Virus record (IMG/VR): IMGVR_UViG_3300003885_000014
Location: 1 to 39,714 of that record
DNA from: a virus
Strand: one strand, 5' to 3'
DNA: 39,714 nucleotides
Part shown: in pieces, positions 17,334-25,533 of the stretch
Position numbering within the stretch: position 1 is the stretch's first letter
Layout of the letters: every line of letters starts with the position of its first letter
Position numbers and translations under genes: made by a program
The notes under the pieces: generated by a model
Told to the model about the DNA's origin: nothing
The model's database searches: none
What the model saw: only the letters and a program-made list of their open reading frames with translations

Positions 17334-17943
17334 GATTAATTGCTCCTTTTTTTACGGGTTGGGTCAGGGCTTTTTCAACGGGCCATCCCAGTTTGAGTCG
17401 TTTATTAATACAACCTCTTGGCAGGCCACGTTCTTGGCGCCATGCGGAAATGCACTGAGTTTTGCCATTAAATGTAAGGACAACGTTACTTCTTGTGTTT
17501 CTGGATTGTTCCTTAGGGGTAGACCATTTAACGTTGCCAGGGGCATAGTTCCCGGAATTTTCGATTCTATCTACCGAGTGGCGCGGAGTTGGCCGCGGCC
17601 CAATATCTGTTACAAATTCTTTAAAGCTTGCAAAGACAACGCGAACCCCACGGCCACCGTAATTATGATATTCAGGACAGTCCCTATTATTGCATCGGTA
17701 TCTAAGCCCTATCCAAGCATTATGCTCGGCAGTCTTAGTGGCCCCATGAAGATGGTAGCCCTTCTTACAGCCACACGACTTCGTGCTGCCTCTAATAATA
17801 TTATCCCTCATAGTCCAGCAGACTTTCCCGCAATCACAGCGGCAACGCCACATAGTTCTACGGCCTTGTTTGCGCCAAGGCCCAATCACAACGAGATTAT
17901 TAAATCTCTGACCAGTAAGGTCGATAATTCTGGAAGCAGTCAT
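17326..17943 (-). CDS. HNH homing-type endonuclease, copy 2
   Basis: This 205-residue protein starts at ATG 17943 behind GGAGGG; the frame extends 33 bases further upstream. It has the same layout as copy 1: a zinc region (CRCDCGK, SCGC), an HNH core with HSVDRIENSGNYAP followed by NVKWSTP, and a C-terminal segment (CISAWRQERGLPRGCINKRL) related to that of copy 1, both ending near KALTQPV or HKAFTQPV. It heads the leftward island and may have carried the membrane genes with it. The zinc and HNH residues look intact. Confidence 0.9.
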   Translation of the reverse strand: MTASRIIDLTGQRFNNLVVIGPWRKQGRRTMWRCRCDCGKVCWTMRDNIIRGSTKSCGCKKGYHLHGATKTAEHNAWIGLRYRCNNRDCPEYHNYGGRGVRVVFASFKEFVTDIGPRPTPRHSVDRIENSGNYAPGNVKWSTPKEQSRNTRSNVVLTFNGKTQCISAWRQERGLPRGCINKRLKLGWPVEKALTQPVKKGAINHA

Positions 17944-18069
17944 TTTGCCCTCCAATACAGGGAATACGCTTTTCAAGATTCCCGGAATAGCGCGGCGGTA
18001 TTGGAACCGCGCATTTCAGGGTTGGTTGCTGCCATCCCTTATTCCGGTATCAACTGAGGATAACAGAAA

Positions 18070-19821
18070 ATGGCACGGTTTACTCACAGCATCGGGATAC
18101 AACTATTTTTGGATGACGGCCATCCGATTCCGAACGGCAAGATCCTTTTTGAGGAGCCGGGCACATCGACATTAAAAAACACATACGCCGACCCAGACGA
18201 GCAGATTGCCAACACCAACCCTGTAATACTCAGCGCTTCCGGGCGCCAGCCTAATATCTGGTTTTCAGGGCTAGCGAAGGCGACATTATTCACAGCCGAT
18301 AACGTTCAGATCGAGGTTCGTGACAATGTTGGCACTGATACCACGGCAAACGCATTTTCACCGTACATCCCTGAAGTGGTCTATGCCAGAAATGCTCTGG
18401 TGATTGCGTCTGATCGCAGGTACTTCCAGTCGATAGTGGAAAATAATCTCAACAATAATCCCGTATCCTCCCCAAGCGCATGGCAGAACACTAATTTTAT
18501 CGCTACTTGGAACGGGAATTATTCATATCTGATCGACCATATCGCTATAAAAAGTAATCTTATGTACGCCTCGTTGCAGGACGGTAATGTAGGCAATGAC
18601 CCGGAATCAACGCCGCTTTTTTGGCGGCAGGTTGGGGATTCTAGCCCGGATTTTGTTTCCGGCCCCGGCGCATCAGTCTCGGGAAACTTCCCAACATGGT
18701 CTGGAGCATCCGGAACGTCTATCGATGACAGCGGCCTGGACGTAAACAGCTTCGACGCTACCGGCACCGGCCAGGCCGCAGCCGATATAGTCCAGGGCAA
18801 CCTCGACACCCACACAGCCGACGACGAGGCCCACAGCCTGGCAAAAAACAACCTGACGGCCATTATAGACCCCGTTGTCACCGACGATAACACCCAGGGT
18901 TACAGTATCAACTCAGTTTGGGTAAACACCCTGACAGACGCGGTATTCACCCTTGCCAACGCCGCTACAGGCGCAGCCGTATGGACTGAGGGCGGTGGCA
19001 GTGCCGCGTACATTCACTCGATTACGACCCCGGTAGACCCACTGGAAACCCCGTCATGGTGGGACTCTGAGGACGGCGCCGCTTTCCAGTATTACGACAA
19101 CGGGGGCGATCCAGTTTACGTGCAGGAAGATCCGGCTTTGACGGGTCCGATTGGCCCGGAAGGCCCGGCAGGTGCGGCGCTGAGGATTCAGGAGGAAGGC
19201 GGGTTACTTCCTGCACGGGCTAATTTGAACTTCATCGGCGCCGGCGCTACGGCCACTGATGATGCCGGCAACGACAGGATTAATGTCACCATTCCCGGCG
19301 GTGGCGCAGGTGACGTTACCGGGCCTGCATCCTCTGTTAACAGTCGTATTGTCACATTCAGCGGGACTACCGGCAAAATCATTCAAGACGGCGGTTCACT
19401 GATAACCGACTTGGCGACCACTGCCAGTCTAGCCGCACACACGGGGAACTTAGCTAACCCGCATACCGTTACCGCGGCACAGGCGGGCGCAGAGGCTGCT
19501 AACGTCAATATTCAAGCCCATATCGGCGCTGTAACCGGCAACCCACATGCTGTAACAGCCGCACAAGCAGGAGCCGATCCGACAGGCACGGCAAATGCGG
19601 CGGTTGCCACTCATGTCGGATTAGCCGATCCACATAATCAGTATACGTTATCGTCAGCGTTCGCCGTTCATACAGGCGATCCAAATCCACACACGGCGTC
19701 TGTTGGCTCTGCTCAAGAGTCTGGTGTGGGCGCGTTAATCTCTAACTACATCATTATGACTCAGGTTGAATATGATGCCAGCGCCAAGAACGCCACCACT
19801 ATTTATGTAATCGTAGGATAA
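18070..19821 (+). CDS. Tail fibre / tailspike-type adhesin
   Basis: The N-terminal ~110 residues (PNGKILFEEPGTSTLKNTY, then ASGRQPNIWF) match the head-binding-type domain found in many podovirus tailspikes and fibres, including the position of P22 gp9. A short collagen-like GPIGPEGPAG lies near residue 360, followed by TGKIIQDGGS-type fibre repeats. Then come histidine repeats of the form H-T-G-x-x-x-N-P-H-x-V-T-A-A-Q-A-G (about 455-560). Such His pairs can bind metal ions in fibre shafts. There is no catalytic domain. It probably recognises the host surface or carries other receptor-binding proteins. GAGG lies before ATG 18070. Confidence 0.8.
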   Translation: MARFTHSIGIQLFLDDGHPIPNGKILFEEPGTSTLKNTYADPDEQIANTNPVILSASGRQPNIWFSGLAKATLFTADNVQIEVRDNVGTDTTANAFSPYIPEVVYARNALVIASDRRYFQSIVENNLNNNPVSSPSAWQNTNFIATWNGNYSYLIDHIAIKSNLMYASLQDGNVGNDPESTPLFWRQVGDSSPDFVSGPGASVSGNFPTWSGASGTSIDDSGLDVNSFDATGTGQAAADIVQGNLDTHTADDEAHSLAKNNLTAIIDPVVTDDNTQGYSINSVWVNTLTDAVFTLANAATGAAVWTEGGGSAAYIHSITTPVDPLETPSWWDSEDGAAFQYYDNGGDPVYVQEDPALTGPIGPEGPAGAALRIQEEGGLLPARANLNFIGAGATATDDAGNDRINVTIPGGGAGDVTGPASSVNSRIVTFSGTTGKIIQDGGSLITDLATTASLAAHTGNLANPHTVTAAQAGAEAANVNIQAHIGAVTGNPHAVTAAQAGADPTGTANAAVATHVGLADPHNQYTLSSAFAVHTGDPNPHTASVGSAQESGVGALISNYIIMTQVEYDASAKNATTIYVIVG

Positions 19822-19825
19822 AATC

Positions 19826-20254
19826 ATGTTAAGAGACTTAATTCTAACCATGCCCGGATATGTCGATGCGACCGATCCAACAGACCAGGCGGTATTCGAC
19901 TGGGTTAATGGGTTAATCACTGTCTGGATTGATGTTCCCTGGCTTGAGTTAGGCAAATGGCTGTCTACTTTCGACCAGGCCATTAAATTCAAGATCGGCG
20001 CTGACGAGGTTACGAATACTGACGCCATTAGAAACGCCTGTCTGCTCGCGCTTGTCCCATTAAACATTGCCGGGGCAATACATACATCAGACCAACAGGT
20101 AAGGGACGACCTACAGAAACTTGTGGCCCCTGGAATTATCACGGTTCCTGCCCGAGATGCACTGGTGGCGCTTGCACAAATTCAAGTAACCCGATGGCGT
20201 GACCACGGACTGTCACAAGTCCTGTTCGCAGACATTCCAAGAGCGAGGGCATAA
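19826..20254 (+). CDS. Conserved-looking helical protein between fibre genes
   Basis: This 142-residue mostly helical protein starts MLRDLILTMPGYVDATDPT. It has Trp-rich helices (FDWVNGLITVWIDVPWLELG) and an Ala/Leu-rich middle. It lies directly after the fibre gene and one base before the next virion-type gene. It could be a fibre assembly chaperone or a small structural protein; no family is recognised. Confidence 0.55.
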   Translation: MLRDLILTMPGYVDATDPTDQAVFDWVNGLITVWIDVPWLELGKWLSTFDQAIKFKIGADEVTNTDAIRNACLLALVPLNIAGAIHTSDQQVRDDLQKLVAPGIITVPARDALVALAQIQVTRWRDHGLSQVLFADIPRARA

Positions 20255-20255
20255 C

Positions 20256-20762
20256 ATGGCTGTTCAGACAAACGTACTTGGCGCGATTACCGCCATCACC
20301 CTGGATATATCCGGTTTAGCCGGTGATACAAATCTCCTGGCAGGTGTTGAAAGCACGGAAGTTGCTGGCAATGACGCATTCGACTATCTGGTGAACATTG
20401 ACCCAATTGCAGGGCACCTTACGACGGCTCCGGTTATAGGCCAGTTGATTGAAGTCTGGGCGTGGGGTTCTGATGTCAGTCTTGGCTCTATTTCCTGGGA
20501 TACTCTCGTAGGCGTGAGCGCTCCACGGACTTTATCGAATGCGTCTGCTAAGTTCTCGATGTGCCTTGCCACTGCATCTTCCGTTTCTGAGGCAACGGCA
20601 AACCTGACATATCTCACCCGACCATTCACAATATCAAAATGCTTCGGTGGGATTATCCCTGCATTCTGGGGTTTGTTTATTGTGCATAACCAAGCCGGTG
20701 CACTCGGTGCCGCACAGACAGCTTCGTTTTCCTATCAGACAGTGACACCGACCAGCGTCTGA
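20256..20762 (+). CDS. Beta-rich putative virion protein
   Basis: This 168-residue protein starts MAVQTNVLGAITAITLDIS at ATG 20256 behind GAGGG. It is rich in Ala/Thr/Val strands and looks like a beta sandwich, perhaps a decoration or fibre-tip subunit (YLTRPFTISKCFGG, then PAFWGLFIVHNQAGAL). Its stop overlaps the next gene (TGATG), placing it in a coupled fibre cluster. Function not assigned. Confidence 0.5.
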   Translation: MAVQTNVLGAITAITLDISGLAGDTNLLAGVESTEVAGNDAFDYLVNIDPIAGHLTTAPVIGQLIEVWAWGSDVSLGSISWDTLVGVSAPRTLSNASAKFSMCLATASSVSEATANLTYLTRPFTISKCFGGIIPAFWGLFIVHNQAGALGAAQTASFSYQTVTPTSV

Positions 20763-22015
20763 TGGTTTCAATGTATCGACAGCAGTCGGGGGTTATCGGG
20801 AACATTGTTCCGTCTGATATATTCGAGACATCCGATTCAGGGTTTTTTGTCGGGCCTGAAGATATTGGGCAGAGCTACCCGATGCAGTTCCCGAATAATA
20901 AACGGGACATAACACCTTGGCATCGGGACGCGATAACAGTAGGTAACCTTCGACGTTCCTATATACGTGGGGTTTCAACAACCTTCTTCGACCCCGGCGC
21001 TTATCAAAGATACCAACCCGCAAGTGGCCCGTTAATACCTAACCACAGCAACAGAGGTTCCGGGTTAAGTATGTGGGGCTGGTTTGCTGTTGATTCTCTG
21101 CTCGGAACTTTCCAGTCTGCAATGGGGTTTTTTGATGTAAATTCATCAAACACCTATCTATATGTTTACCTGGATTCATCAAATATATGGAATGCCAGTG
21201 GCAGGTTCTCTGGAACCGATCAAATACTCACAGGGCCGGCAGCGATACCCTATGTGCCTATTTTTATCGGCGTGAAGATAGAGCCTTTTGTGACCGACCG
21301 GTGGATAACTACTGCTTATTTTAACGGCGAACCAGCAGCCATCAGCGGCAGTAACGTGGTAGCAGATCCAATAGCCGGGTTTGATAGATTCAGCTTCGGG
21401 CAACTCGACAGATCCTCACCAGTATTTGACTACTCCGGCCACATAGCGGCAGCAGGATGGGTGCCACGGTCACTTTCAGACGCAGAGTTTCGCGCTCTAT
21501 GGAGTCCTGAATCACGCTGGGATTTATACCGCAAACCTGATAGACATTATTTCCTCATCGATGCCGCCGTTGCACCAGGCCCAATTCTATCCCTGCCCAC
21601 AGAATCAGCAATAACCCAAACAACCGCGACCCTGGGTTACACCACGGACACCGCAGGTGCTACTACATGGGTCGTCAGCACACAATCAGCGACCACCCCA
21701 AGTATTCCTAATATCAAAGCCGGGCAGGACCATTTAGGCGCTCCCGCTGATTACTCTGCTAACCACGTTCCCACAGTTGGCATAAACAGTTTTGCCGCTA
21801 CAGGACTCGTAGCCAACACCGGGTACTTCAATTACTTTGTGCAAAACGACGGCGCGGACGATTCGCTCATACTTGAGTCAGGCGCCTGGAGTACGTTACC
21901 CGTGGGTGCTCTGGCGAATCTGTACCAAGGTGCCAATCAGGTTAACGGTATGCAGCAAGGCCCGAATACCATCGACAGAATGTACCAAGGCCCCAATTTA
22001 TTCTGGGGCGCATAG
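20762..22015 (+). CDS. LamG/concanavalin-like adhesin with C-terminal decapeptide repeats
   Basis: This 417-residue protein has a jelly-roll lectin-like domain (about 75-235, with YLYVYLDSSNIWNASGRF and ITTAYFNGEPAA) resembling LamG/ConA-type carbohydrate-binding folds. A fibronectin-III-like segment follows (about 275-385, TTATLGYTTDTAGATTWVV). The C terminus has three 10-residue repeats (LYQGANQVNG, MQQGPNTIDR, MYQGPNLFWG). It probably contacts surface sugars. Its start overlaps the upstream stop (TGATG). Confidence 0.6.
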   Translation: MVSMYRQQSGVIGNIVPSDIFETSDSGFFVGPEDIGQSYPMQFPNNKRDITPWHRDAITVGNLRRSYIRGVSTTFFDPGAYQRYQPASGPLIPNHSNRGSGLSMWGWFAVDSLLGTFQSAMGFFDVNSSNTYLYVYLDSSNIWNASGRFSGTDQILTGPAAIPYVPIFIGVKIEPFVTDRWITTAYFNGEPAAISGSNVVADPIAGFDRFSFGQLDRSSPVFDYSGHIAAAGWVPRSLSDAEFRALWSPESRWDLYRKPDRHYFLIDAAVAPGPILSLPTESAITQTTATLGYTTDTAGATTWVVSTQSATTPSIPNIKAGQDHLGAPADYSANHVPTVGINSFAATGLVANTGYFNYFVQNDGADDSLILESGAWSTLPVGALANLYQGANQVNGMQQGPNTIDRMYQGPNLFWGA

Positions 22016-22024
22016 GAGATAACA

Positions 22025-22660
22025 ATGGCCGCGATGATTTTCCCGCCCGCTCCCAGTGACGGGCAACAGATAACCCAGCCAAACGGTATCACGTACACCT
22101 ATAGCGCAGTTAAAGCGAGGTGGGATGCGAAGATTGGTGATGCTGGCGGCATGGTGCCAATTGAAAGTGGTACGTTGGTGAATGTTCCCGAAGCGGATAT
22201 TCTCTTGCCGCAGACACTCTATCCAAGTTTCGTGGTCAAACTACACGCTTTTCGACCAGTAACAGACGATTCTATATTGCGGGTGCGCTCAAGCTCAGAC
22301 GGCGGCACAACTTTTGATAACGGCGCAGGAGACTACCAGCATACTCGGAATGGTGCTACTACGAACGCCTCATATTTCGGTGGTAGTGTCTCTGATAACC
22401 GCATCGAGATTGCCCCCAGTTTAAGTGATACCTCTTTTTGGTCGCTGGCGGGAGAGATAAATATTGAGGGCGCATCCCTGGCTGAATATACAAATTTTTA
22501 TGGCTCGGTGTCGTACAGAAATTCAACCGGTTTAAGTGCTACGCAGGAATTTTCAGGTCAGCGATTCCAGACTCTAATTGTTGACGCCATACGCATTTCG
22601 ATGAACACGGGTAATATCGCTTTGATGGATTACACTCTTTACGGCTTAAAGGCGGCTTAA
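22025..22660 (+). CDS. Tail fibre-associated protein
   Basis: This 211-residue protein is preceded by AGGAG. The N terminus PSDGQQITQPNGITYTYS followed by RW is the short Gly/Tyr/Trp module (GQ...NG..Y.Y....RW) seen at the base of many phage fibres. The remainder is a beta sandwich-like domain (SFVVKLHAFRPVTDDSILRV). A related GQ..T...G.NYVYN....RWEF module recurs in the small membrane gene at 38480. Structural or adhesin role inferred. Confidence 0.5.
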   Translation: MAAMIFPPAPSDGQQITQPNGITYTYSAVKARWDAKIGDAGGMVPIESGTLVNVPEADILLPQTLYPSFVVKLHAFRPVTDDSILRVRSSSDGGTTFDNGAGDYQHTRNGATTNASYFGGSVSDNRIEIAPSLSDTSFWSLAGEINIEGASLAEYTNFYGSVSYRNSTGLSATQEFSGQRFQTLIVDAIRISMNTGNIALMDYTLYGLKAA

Positions 22661-22662
22661 TT

Positions 22663-22992
22663 ATGTCACGCTACCCCGGCAATCCAAAAACAACTCTCGA
22701 TGGCACCGAGTTCTTCTACGACGATACGGGCGAGACCGGTCCTGAGTTGCTCGGCGGCGTTCCCGGCAATCCACGACAAGCAGAGTCCGATGCCAACTGG
22801 CCCCGTGGCCCTGCGATGTTGGCACAGGCTGACAGCAATGCGGCGTACATGGAGCTGGAAGATATTGACCGCAGATCTGTACGGGCATTGCGCGAGGATG
22901 ACCGGCCACGGATTGCACAGCTTGAGACCGAAGCACGGGCGGCGCGGCGTAGGTTGCAGCCTGCCAGACCTAGCGGACCAGGGCAGCCGTGA
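22663..22992 (+). CDS. Small hydrophilic protein of unknown function
   Basis: This 109-residue charged protein begins MSRYPGNPKTTLDGTEFFYD. PGNP occurs twice (about residues 5 and 34). The second half is Arg/Glu-rich helix (MELEDIDRRSVRALREDD) and the end is Pro/Gly-rich. It lies between the fibre genes and the lysis module and overlaps the next GTG start by four bases. No family is recognised. Confidence 0.5.
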   Translation: MSRYPGNPKTTLDGTEFFYDDTGETGPELLGGVPGNPRQAESDANWPRGPAMLAQADSNAAYMELEDIDRRSVRALREDDRPRIAQLETEARAARRRLQPARPSGPGQP

Positions 22993-23375
22993 AACATTGG
23001 CGCGAATGGCGTGGGGTTATCTGGATGCCTGAGTCCTACTGGAAGCTGACCGACGAAGAGCAGGCGGGGATTTGCAATGGTTGCGGTCCGGCTAAAGCTA
23101 AGTTTGACTTTGTGCCGGATACTATGTGGGGCCTTGATATGGAGCCAGTTTGTTCAGGGCATGACTACTTATACGAAATCGGTAAGACCTTGGAAGACAA
23201 GTTTAACGCAGATACCACCATGCTGCTAAACGCCATCCGGGTGATTGACTGGAAAGGTGGCTGGCTGCGAGTACCGAGAATCTACCGCGCCTGCTCTTAT
23301 TTCATCGCCGTGCATTACAAGGGTAAGGAAGCGTACCTTGATAAGAAACCATGGCTAAGGAGATCGGATGCCTGA
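22989..23375 (+). CDS. HD-motif protein (DUF1353- or phospholipase A2-like)
   Basis: This 128-residue protein has a GTG start overlapping the upstream stop. The core has CNGCG (about 30-34), PDTMWGLDMEPVC, then SGHDYLYEIGKTLEDKFNAD (about 56-75), followed by RVPRIYRACSYFIAVHYKGK. A His-Asp pair followed by a Tyr and a downstream Asp is shared by phage DUF1353-type proteins and by the His-Asp dyad of phospholipase A2-like domains. Two readings remain open: a structural or tail-associated DUF1353 relative, or a lipid-acting enzyme in the lysis module. Its location just before the holin-like genes favours neither strongly. Confidence 0.5.
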   Translation: MKHWREWRGVIWMPESYWKLTDEEQAGICNGCGPAKAKFDFVPDTMWGLDMEPVCSGHDYLYEIGKTLEDKFNADTTMLLNAIRVIDWKGGWLRVPRIYRACSYFIAVHYKGKEAYLDKKPWLRRSDA

Positions 23376-23655
23376 TGACGAGATTGCGAAAGTTCTAAAG
23401 GAATTTGTTATAAGTCAGCGCGAACTGGCCCACTTGAAGGGGCGCCTTGATTCGCTTAACTTTGACATTAACGCAAACGCTGAACAGGTGACGAGGCACG
23501 ATGAAATGCTGCGAGGTTCTAAAGGTGAGGCCGGGGTTATGCTGAGACTTGATGCTATGGAGAGATCGGTGCGTACCGTGATCAACTTATCGATTGGTAT
23601 CTTCGTCCTGGTCATGGCAAACATAGTTGTCATGCTGATGCAGTTAAATGGCTGA
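23368..23655 (+). CDS. Coiled-coil protein with C-terminal membrane anchor (holin-like/XhlA-like)
   Basis: This 95-residue protein has residues 1-65 as a charged helix (AHLKGRLDSLNFDINANAEQ) and a single membrane helix at about 72-92 (INLSIGIFVLVMANIVVMLM). The layout resembles XhlA-type lysis accessory proteins. It overlaps the genes on both sides and sits just upstream of a second membrane protein and the endolysin, so a role in membrane permeabilisation is likely. Confidence 0.6.
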   Translation: MPDDEIAKVLKEFVISQRELAHLKGRLDSLNFDINANAEQVTRHDEMLRGSKGEAGVMLRLDAMERSVRTVINLSIGIFVLVMANIVVMLMQLNG

Positions 23656-23905
23656 CTGGCTAAACATCGTGGTAGACCTGATTGACAATCGGCCTAATGC
23701 GTTACTCGTGGTTGTGTTGGGCGGGGCTATTTACTGGCTGGTGAGGCGTTTGCAGGCAAAGGATAAAATCGTAGCGAGTAAGGACCGGGTTATCTCAGGG
23801 CTGACTAATTCTCTAATCGACCTGCATAGTTCTGGTGTTGAACTCGACCAAACAACTAAGATAATGGCCGGTATTGGCGAAGAGCGACGGAAAAAGAACC
23901 GCTGA
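23648..23905 (+). CDS. Single-pass membrane protein of the lysis module (holin or inner spanin candidate)
   Basis: This 85-residue protein has one membrane helix at about 17-32 (NALLVVVLGGAIYWLV) followed by RR and a charged helix to the end. The start overlaps the upstream gene and the stop overlaps the endolysin start (TGATG). It could be a holin or, with the following lipoprotein, an inner-membrane spanin. The basic residues after the helix suggest the C-terminal part may be cytoplasmic, which argues against a spanin. Confidence 0.55.
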   Translation: MADWLNIVVDLIDNRPNALLVVVLGGAIYWLVRRLQAKDKIVASKDRVISGLTNSLIDLHSSGVELDQTTKIMAGIGEERRKKNR

Positions 23906-24480
23906 TGTTCATTGACGCCTACAACGCCACCATAGCCTCCGAAGGCGGGTATTCATCCGATCCGGTTGACTTCGGCGGCGAGACCTACAGGGGAATATCC
24001 CGCAAGTACAATCCAGACTGGGCGGGTTGGGCCGTTGTGGACAGGCTTAAATTACTCCCAGGGTTCCCGGTATCACTTGACGGTAACCCAGACCTTGAAT
24101 CTATGGTGACGCTTTTCTACCGGTCTGAATATTGGGATAAATTACTGGGCGGCTCCGTGGATGAAGTCTCGCCGGAAATCGCTAACGAAATGTTTGATAC
24201 TGGGGTGAACATGTCCATTCGACGAGCGGTCAGATTCCTACAATCCGGGTTAAACGCTCTGAACCGCGAAGGCAGGATTTATGACAACCTCGAAGTCGAT
24301 GGTGCTATTGGACGCAAAACCATTACTGCACTGCGCCATTTACCCCGTGCTGACCACTCCGTATTGCTGAAAATGCTTAACGTGATGCAGGGCGCCCATT
24401 ACCTAAACAGGATGGCAGAAAATGAGACTCAGGAACGATTCGCCCGTGGATGGTTCAGCCGTGTCCGAATATCTAAGTAA
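23905..24480 (+). CDS. Endolysin, GH108-type muramidase with peptidoglycan-binding domain
   Basis: This 191-residue protein cleaves the glycan strand of peptidoglycan at lysis. The family signature EGGYSSDPVDFGGETYRGIS (from residue 13) includes the catalytic Glu13. The C-terminal half (about 95-175) fits the small helical binding domain usual in this family (AVRFLQSGLNALNREGR, then DGAIGRKTITAL). There is no signal peptide, so it needs a holin. It overlaps the downstream lipoprotein gene by 59 bases in another frame. Confidence 0.92.
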   Translation: MFIDAYNATIASEGGYSSDPVDFGGETYRGISRKYNPDWAGWAVVDRLKLLPGFPVSLDGNPDLESMVTLFYRSEYWDKLLGGSVDEVSPEIANEMFDTGVNMSIRRAVRFLQSGLNALNREGRIYDNLEVDGAIGRKTITALRHLPRADHSVLLKMLNVMQGAHYLNRMAENETQERFARGWFSRVRISK

Positions 24481-24811
24481 TTCACCGGGAAAGGCACTTT
24501 TAAAGCCCGCCACACGGTTATTATTCACCGGCGCTGTCCTTACCCTGTATGGCTGCACTGCTATCAACCCAGGCACCGTTACAACTGCCGTCGATAAAAA
24601 CAATTGCGCTGTCCGTTATGTGGCGATACAGGCCGACGCCAGCGCTATGAACTACGCCGAAGTGAACGCCAGGGGTTACCAGTTGACGCTGCTTAACCCT
24701 GCGTTGTGTGCAGGCATGGAGGTGAAGTTCCCGATGCCGAATGATTCAAGCAAGACGATTGATATAAAGGTGCCTGGGAATACTTTAGCCCCGGTAAATC
24801 CTAACCTCTAA
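24422..24811 (+). CDS. Lipoprotein of the lysis module (outer spanin candidate)
   Basis: This 129-residue protein begins inside the endolysin gene. Residues about 32-45 form a hydrophobic signal ending in the lipobox LYGC, so the mature lipoprotein would start at Cys45. The mature part is about 85 residues, with no long coiled coil and a Pro-containing C terminus. Nested overlap with the endolysin and a lipobox are both usual for Rz1-like outer spanins, but the long N-terminal stretch before the signal is unusual. An internal start, such as an in-frame codon nearer the signal, is possible. Confidence 0.55.
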   Translation: MRLRNDSPVDGSAVSEYLSNSPGKALLKPATRLLFTGAVLTLYGCTAINPGTVTTAVDKNNCAVRYVAIQADASAMNYAEVNARGYQLTLLNPALCAGMEVKFPMPNDSSKTIDIKVPGNTLAPVNPNL

Positions 24812-25001
24812 CCCATGCTCCCCAGGCAGCGCGGTCAGCGCGATTGCGAGGGCGAGCCAGGACAGGGCGGCGGCGCGCAAGGAAACGGAGGTAAGTGTAT
24901 GAGATGAGAGCGGCCGTCCGGCGGCCTATACCCAAGTCGAAGCGGCAGTAACTGTGTTTGTTGGACCTGATACTGCCGCTTCGTCCCGATTCATTACGGG
25001 A
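24812..25001. other. Noncoding hairpin cluster after the lysis genes
   Basis: No gene was found here. The stretch is unusually rich in inverted repeats: GGCCG-TCCGG-CGGCC near 24912-24926, the 13-bp arms 24938-24950/24971-24983, and CCCG/CGGG near 24985-25000. It leads directly into the terminator at 25002. It might be a processed RNA 3' end, a recombination site or an origin. Confidence 0.5.
24938..24983. repeat. 13-bp perfect inverted repeat
   Basis: CGAAGCGGCAGTA (24938-24950) is the exact reverse complement of TACTGCCGCTTCG (24971-24983), separated by a 20-base loop. There is no T-run next to it, so it is not a simple terminator. It stands in the gap between the rightward late genes and the leftward operon. 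Confidence 0.85.
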
Positions 25002-25030
25002 GGAGTGGGCATGGTGCCTGCTCCTTTTTT
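25002..25030 (+). terminator. Rho-independent terminator of the late operon
   Basis: GGAGTGGGCA (25002-25011) pairs with TGCCTGCTCC (25015-25024) over ten positions including two G-T wobbles, with a three-base loop followed by six T (25025-25030). It ends rightward transcription after the lysis module. A small hairpin GTGC-CTGG-GCAC follows immediately. Confidence 0.85.
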
Positions 25031-25126
25031 GTGCCTGGGCACTTCGTGATATTGCCAGTTGAAAGATCTGAGTGCAAATATATGGCCTAATATAATTTCA
25101 TACCTTGTGGGTAAGCGTGATGCTGA

Positions 25127-25243
25127 TTATGCGCAAGCATTTATTAATGACTTGGCTCTGCGCACTGAATGCCAGTTATCGCCAAGTGTGTCGCGGGCGT
25201 CATCGATTTTCACGATATAGTATTTCTGCTGTTGTTCACTCAT
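25127..25243 (-). CDS. 38-residue protein, last gene of leftward operon
   Basis: A very short gene starting MSEQQQKYYIVKIDDARDT. Its ATG overlaps the stop of the preceding gene (ATGA), and GGAGAAAG lies in front, so translation is plausible. The product is charged and has no recognised motif. It ends the leftward operon before the noncoding gap. Confidence 0.5.
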   Translation of the reverse strand: MSEQQQKYYIVKIDDARDTLGDNWHSVRRAKSLINACA

Positions 25244-25533
25244 TTCTTTCTCCTTTCGTCGTAGCAGTCAAACAGCGCAGTTTGTGCATCTAGTTGTGCT
25301 TTGGTTTTTGTGTTCATTTTCTTATCCCACCAATTTATTCTCGTATCTACCTGTTTTGGTAGAGACTCTAGGTGCTTATTTACTTGGGATAGCGCCTCTA
25401 GGTACTCGCCAACAAGCCGCATCAACTCTGCATACTCCCGCTGCAAGTCGTGGATAATATCCAGTGCCTCACCGGGTTCGAGTTTCTTAGGCTGGATAGA
25501 CACTCGTTTGTCCTCGCTGGTTTGGATTGTCAT
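25240..25533 (-). CDS. Small helical coiled-coil protein
   Basis: This 97-residue charged protein has a helical middle (ALDIIHDLQREYAELMRLVG) and a Lys-rich end. It is linked to both neighbours by four-base ATGA overlaps. Function not recognised. Confidence 0.6.
   Translation of the reverse strand: MTIQTSEDKRVSIQPKKLEPGEALDIIHDLQREYAELMRLVGEYLEALSQVNKHLESLPKQVDTRINWWDKKMNTKTKAQLDAQTALFDCYDERRKK

Noticed and set aside
17164-18057. 297-residue rightward ORF
   Set aside because: It runs antisense through the HNH gene and a small membrane gene, which have clear motifs and ribosome sites.
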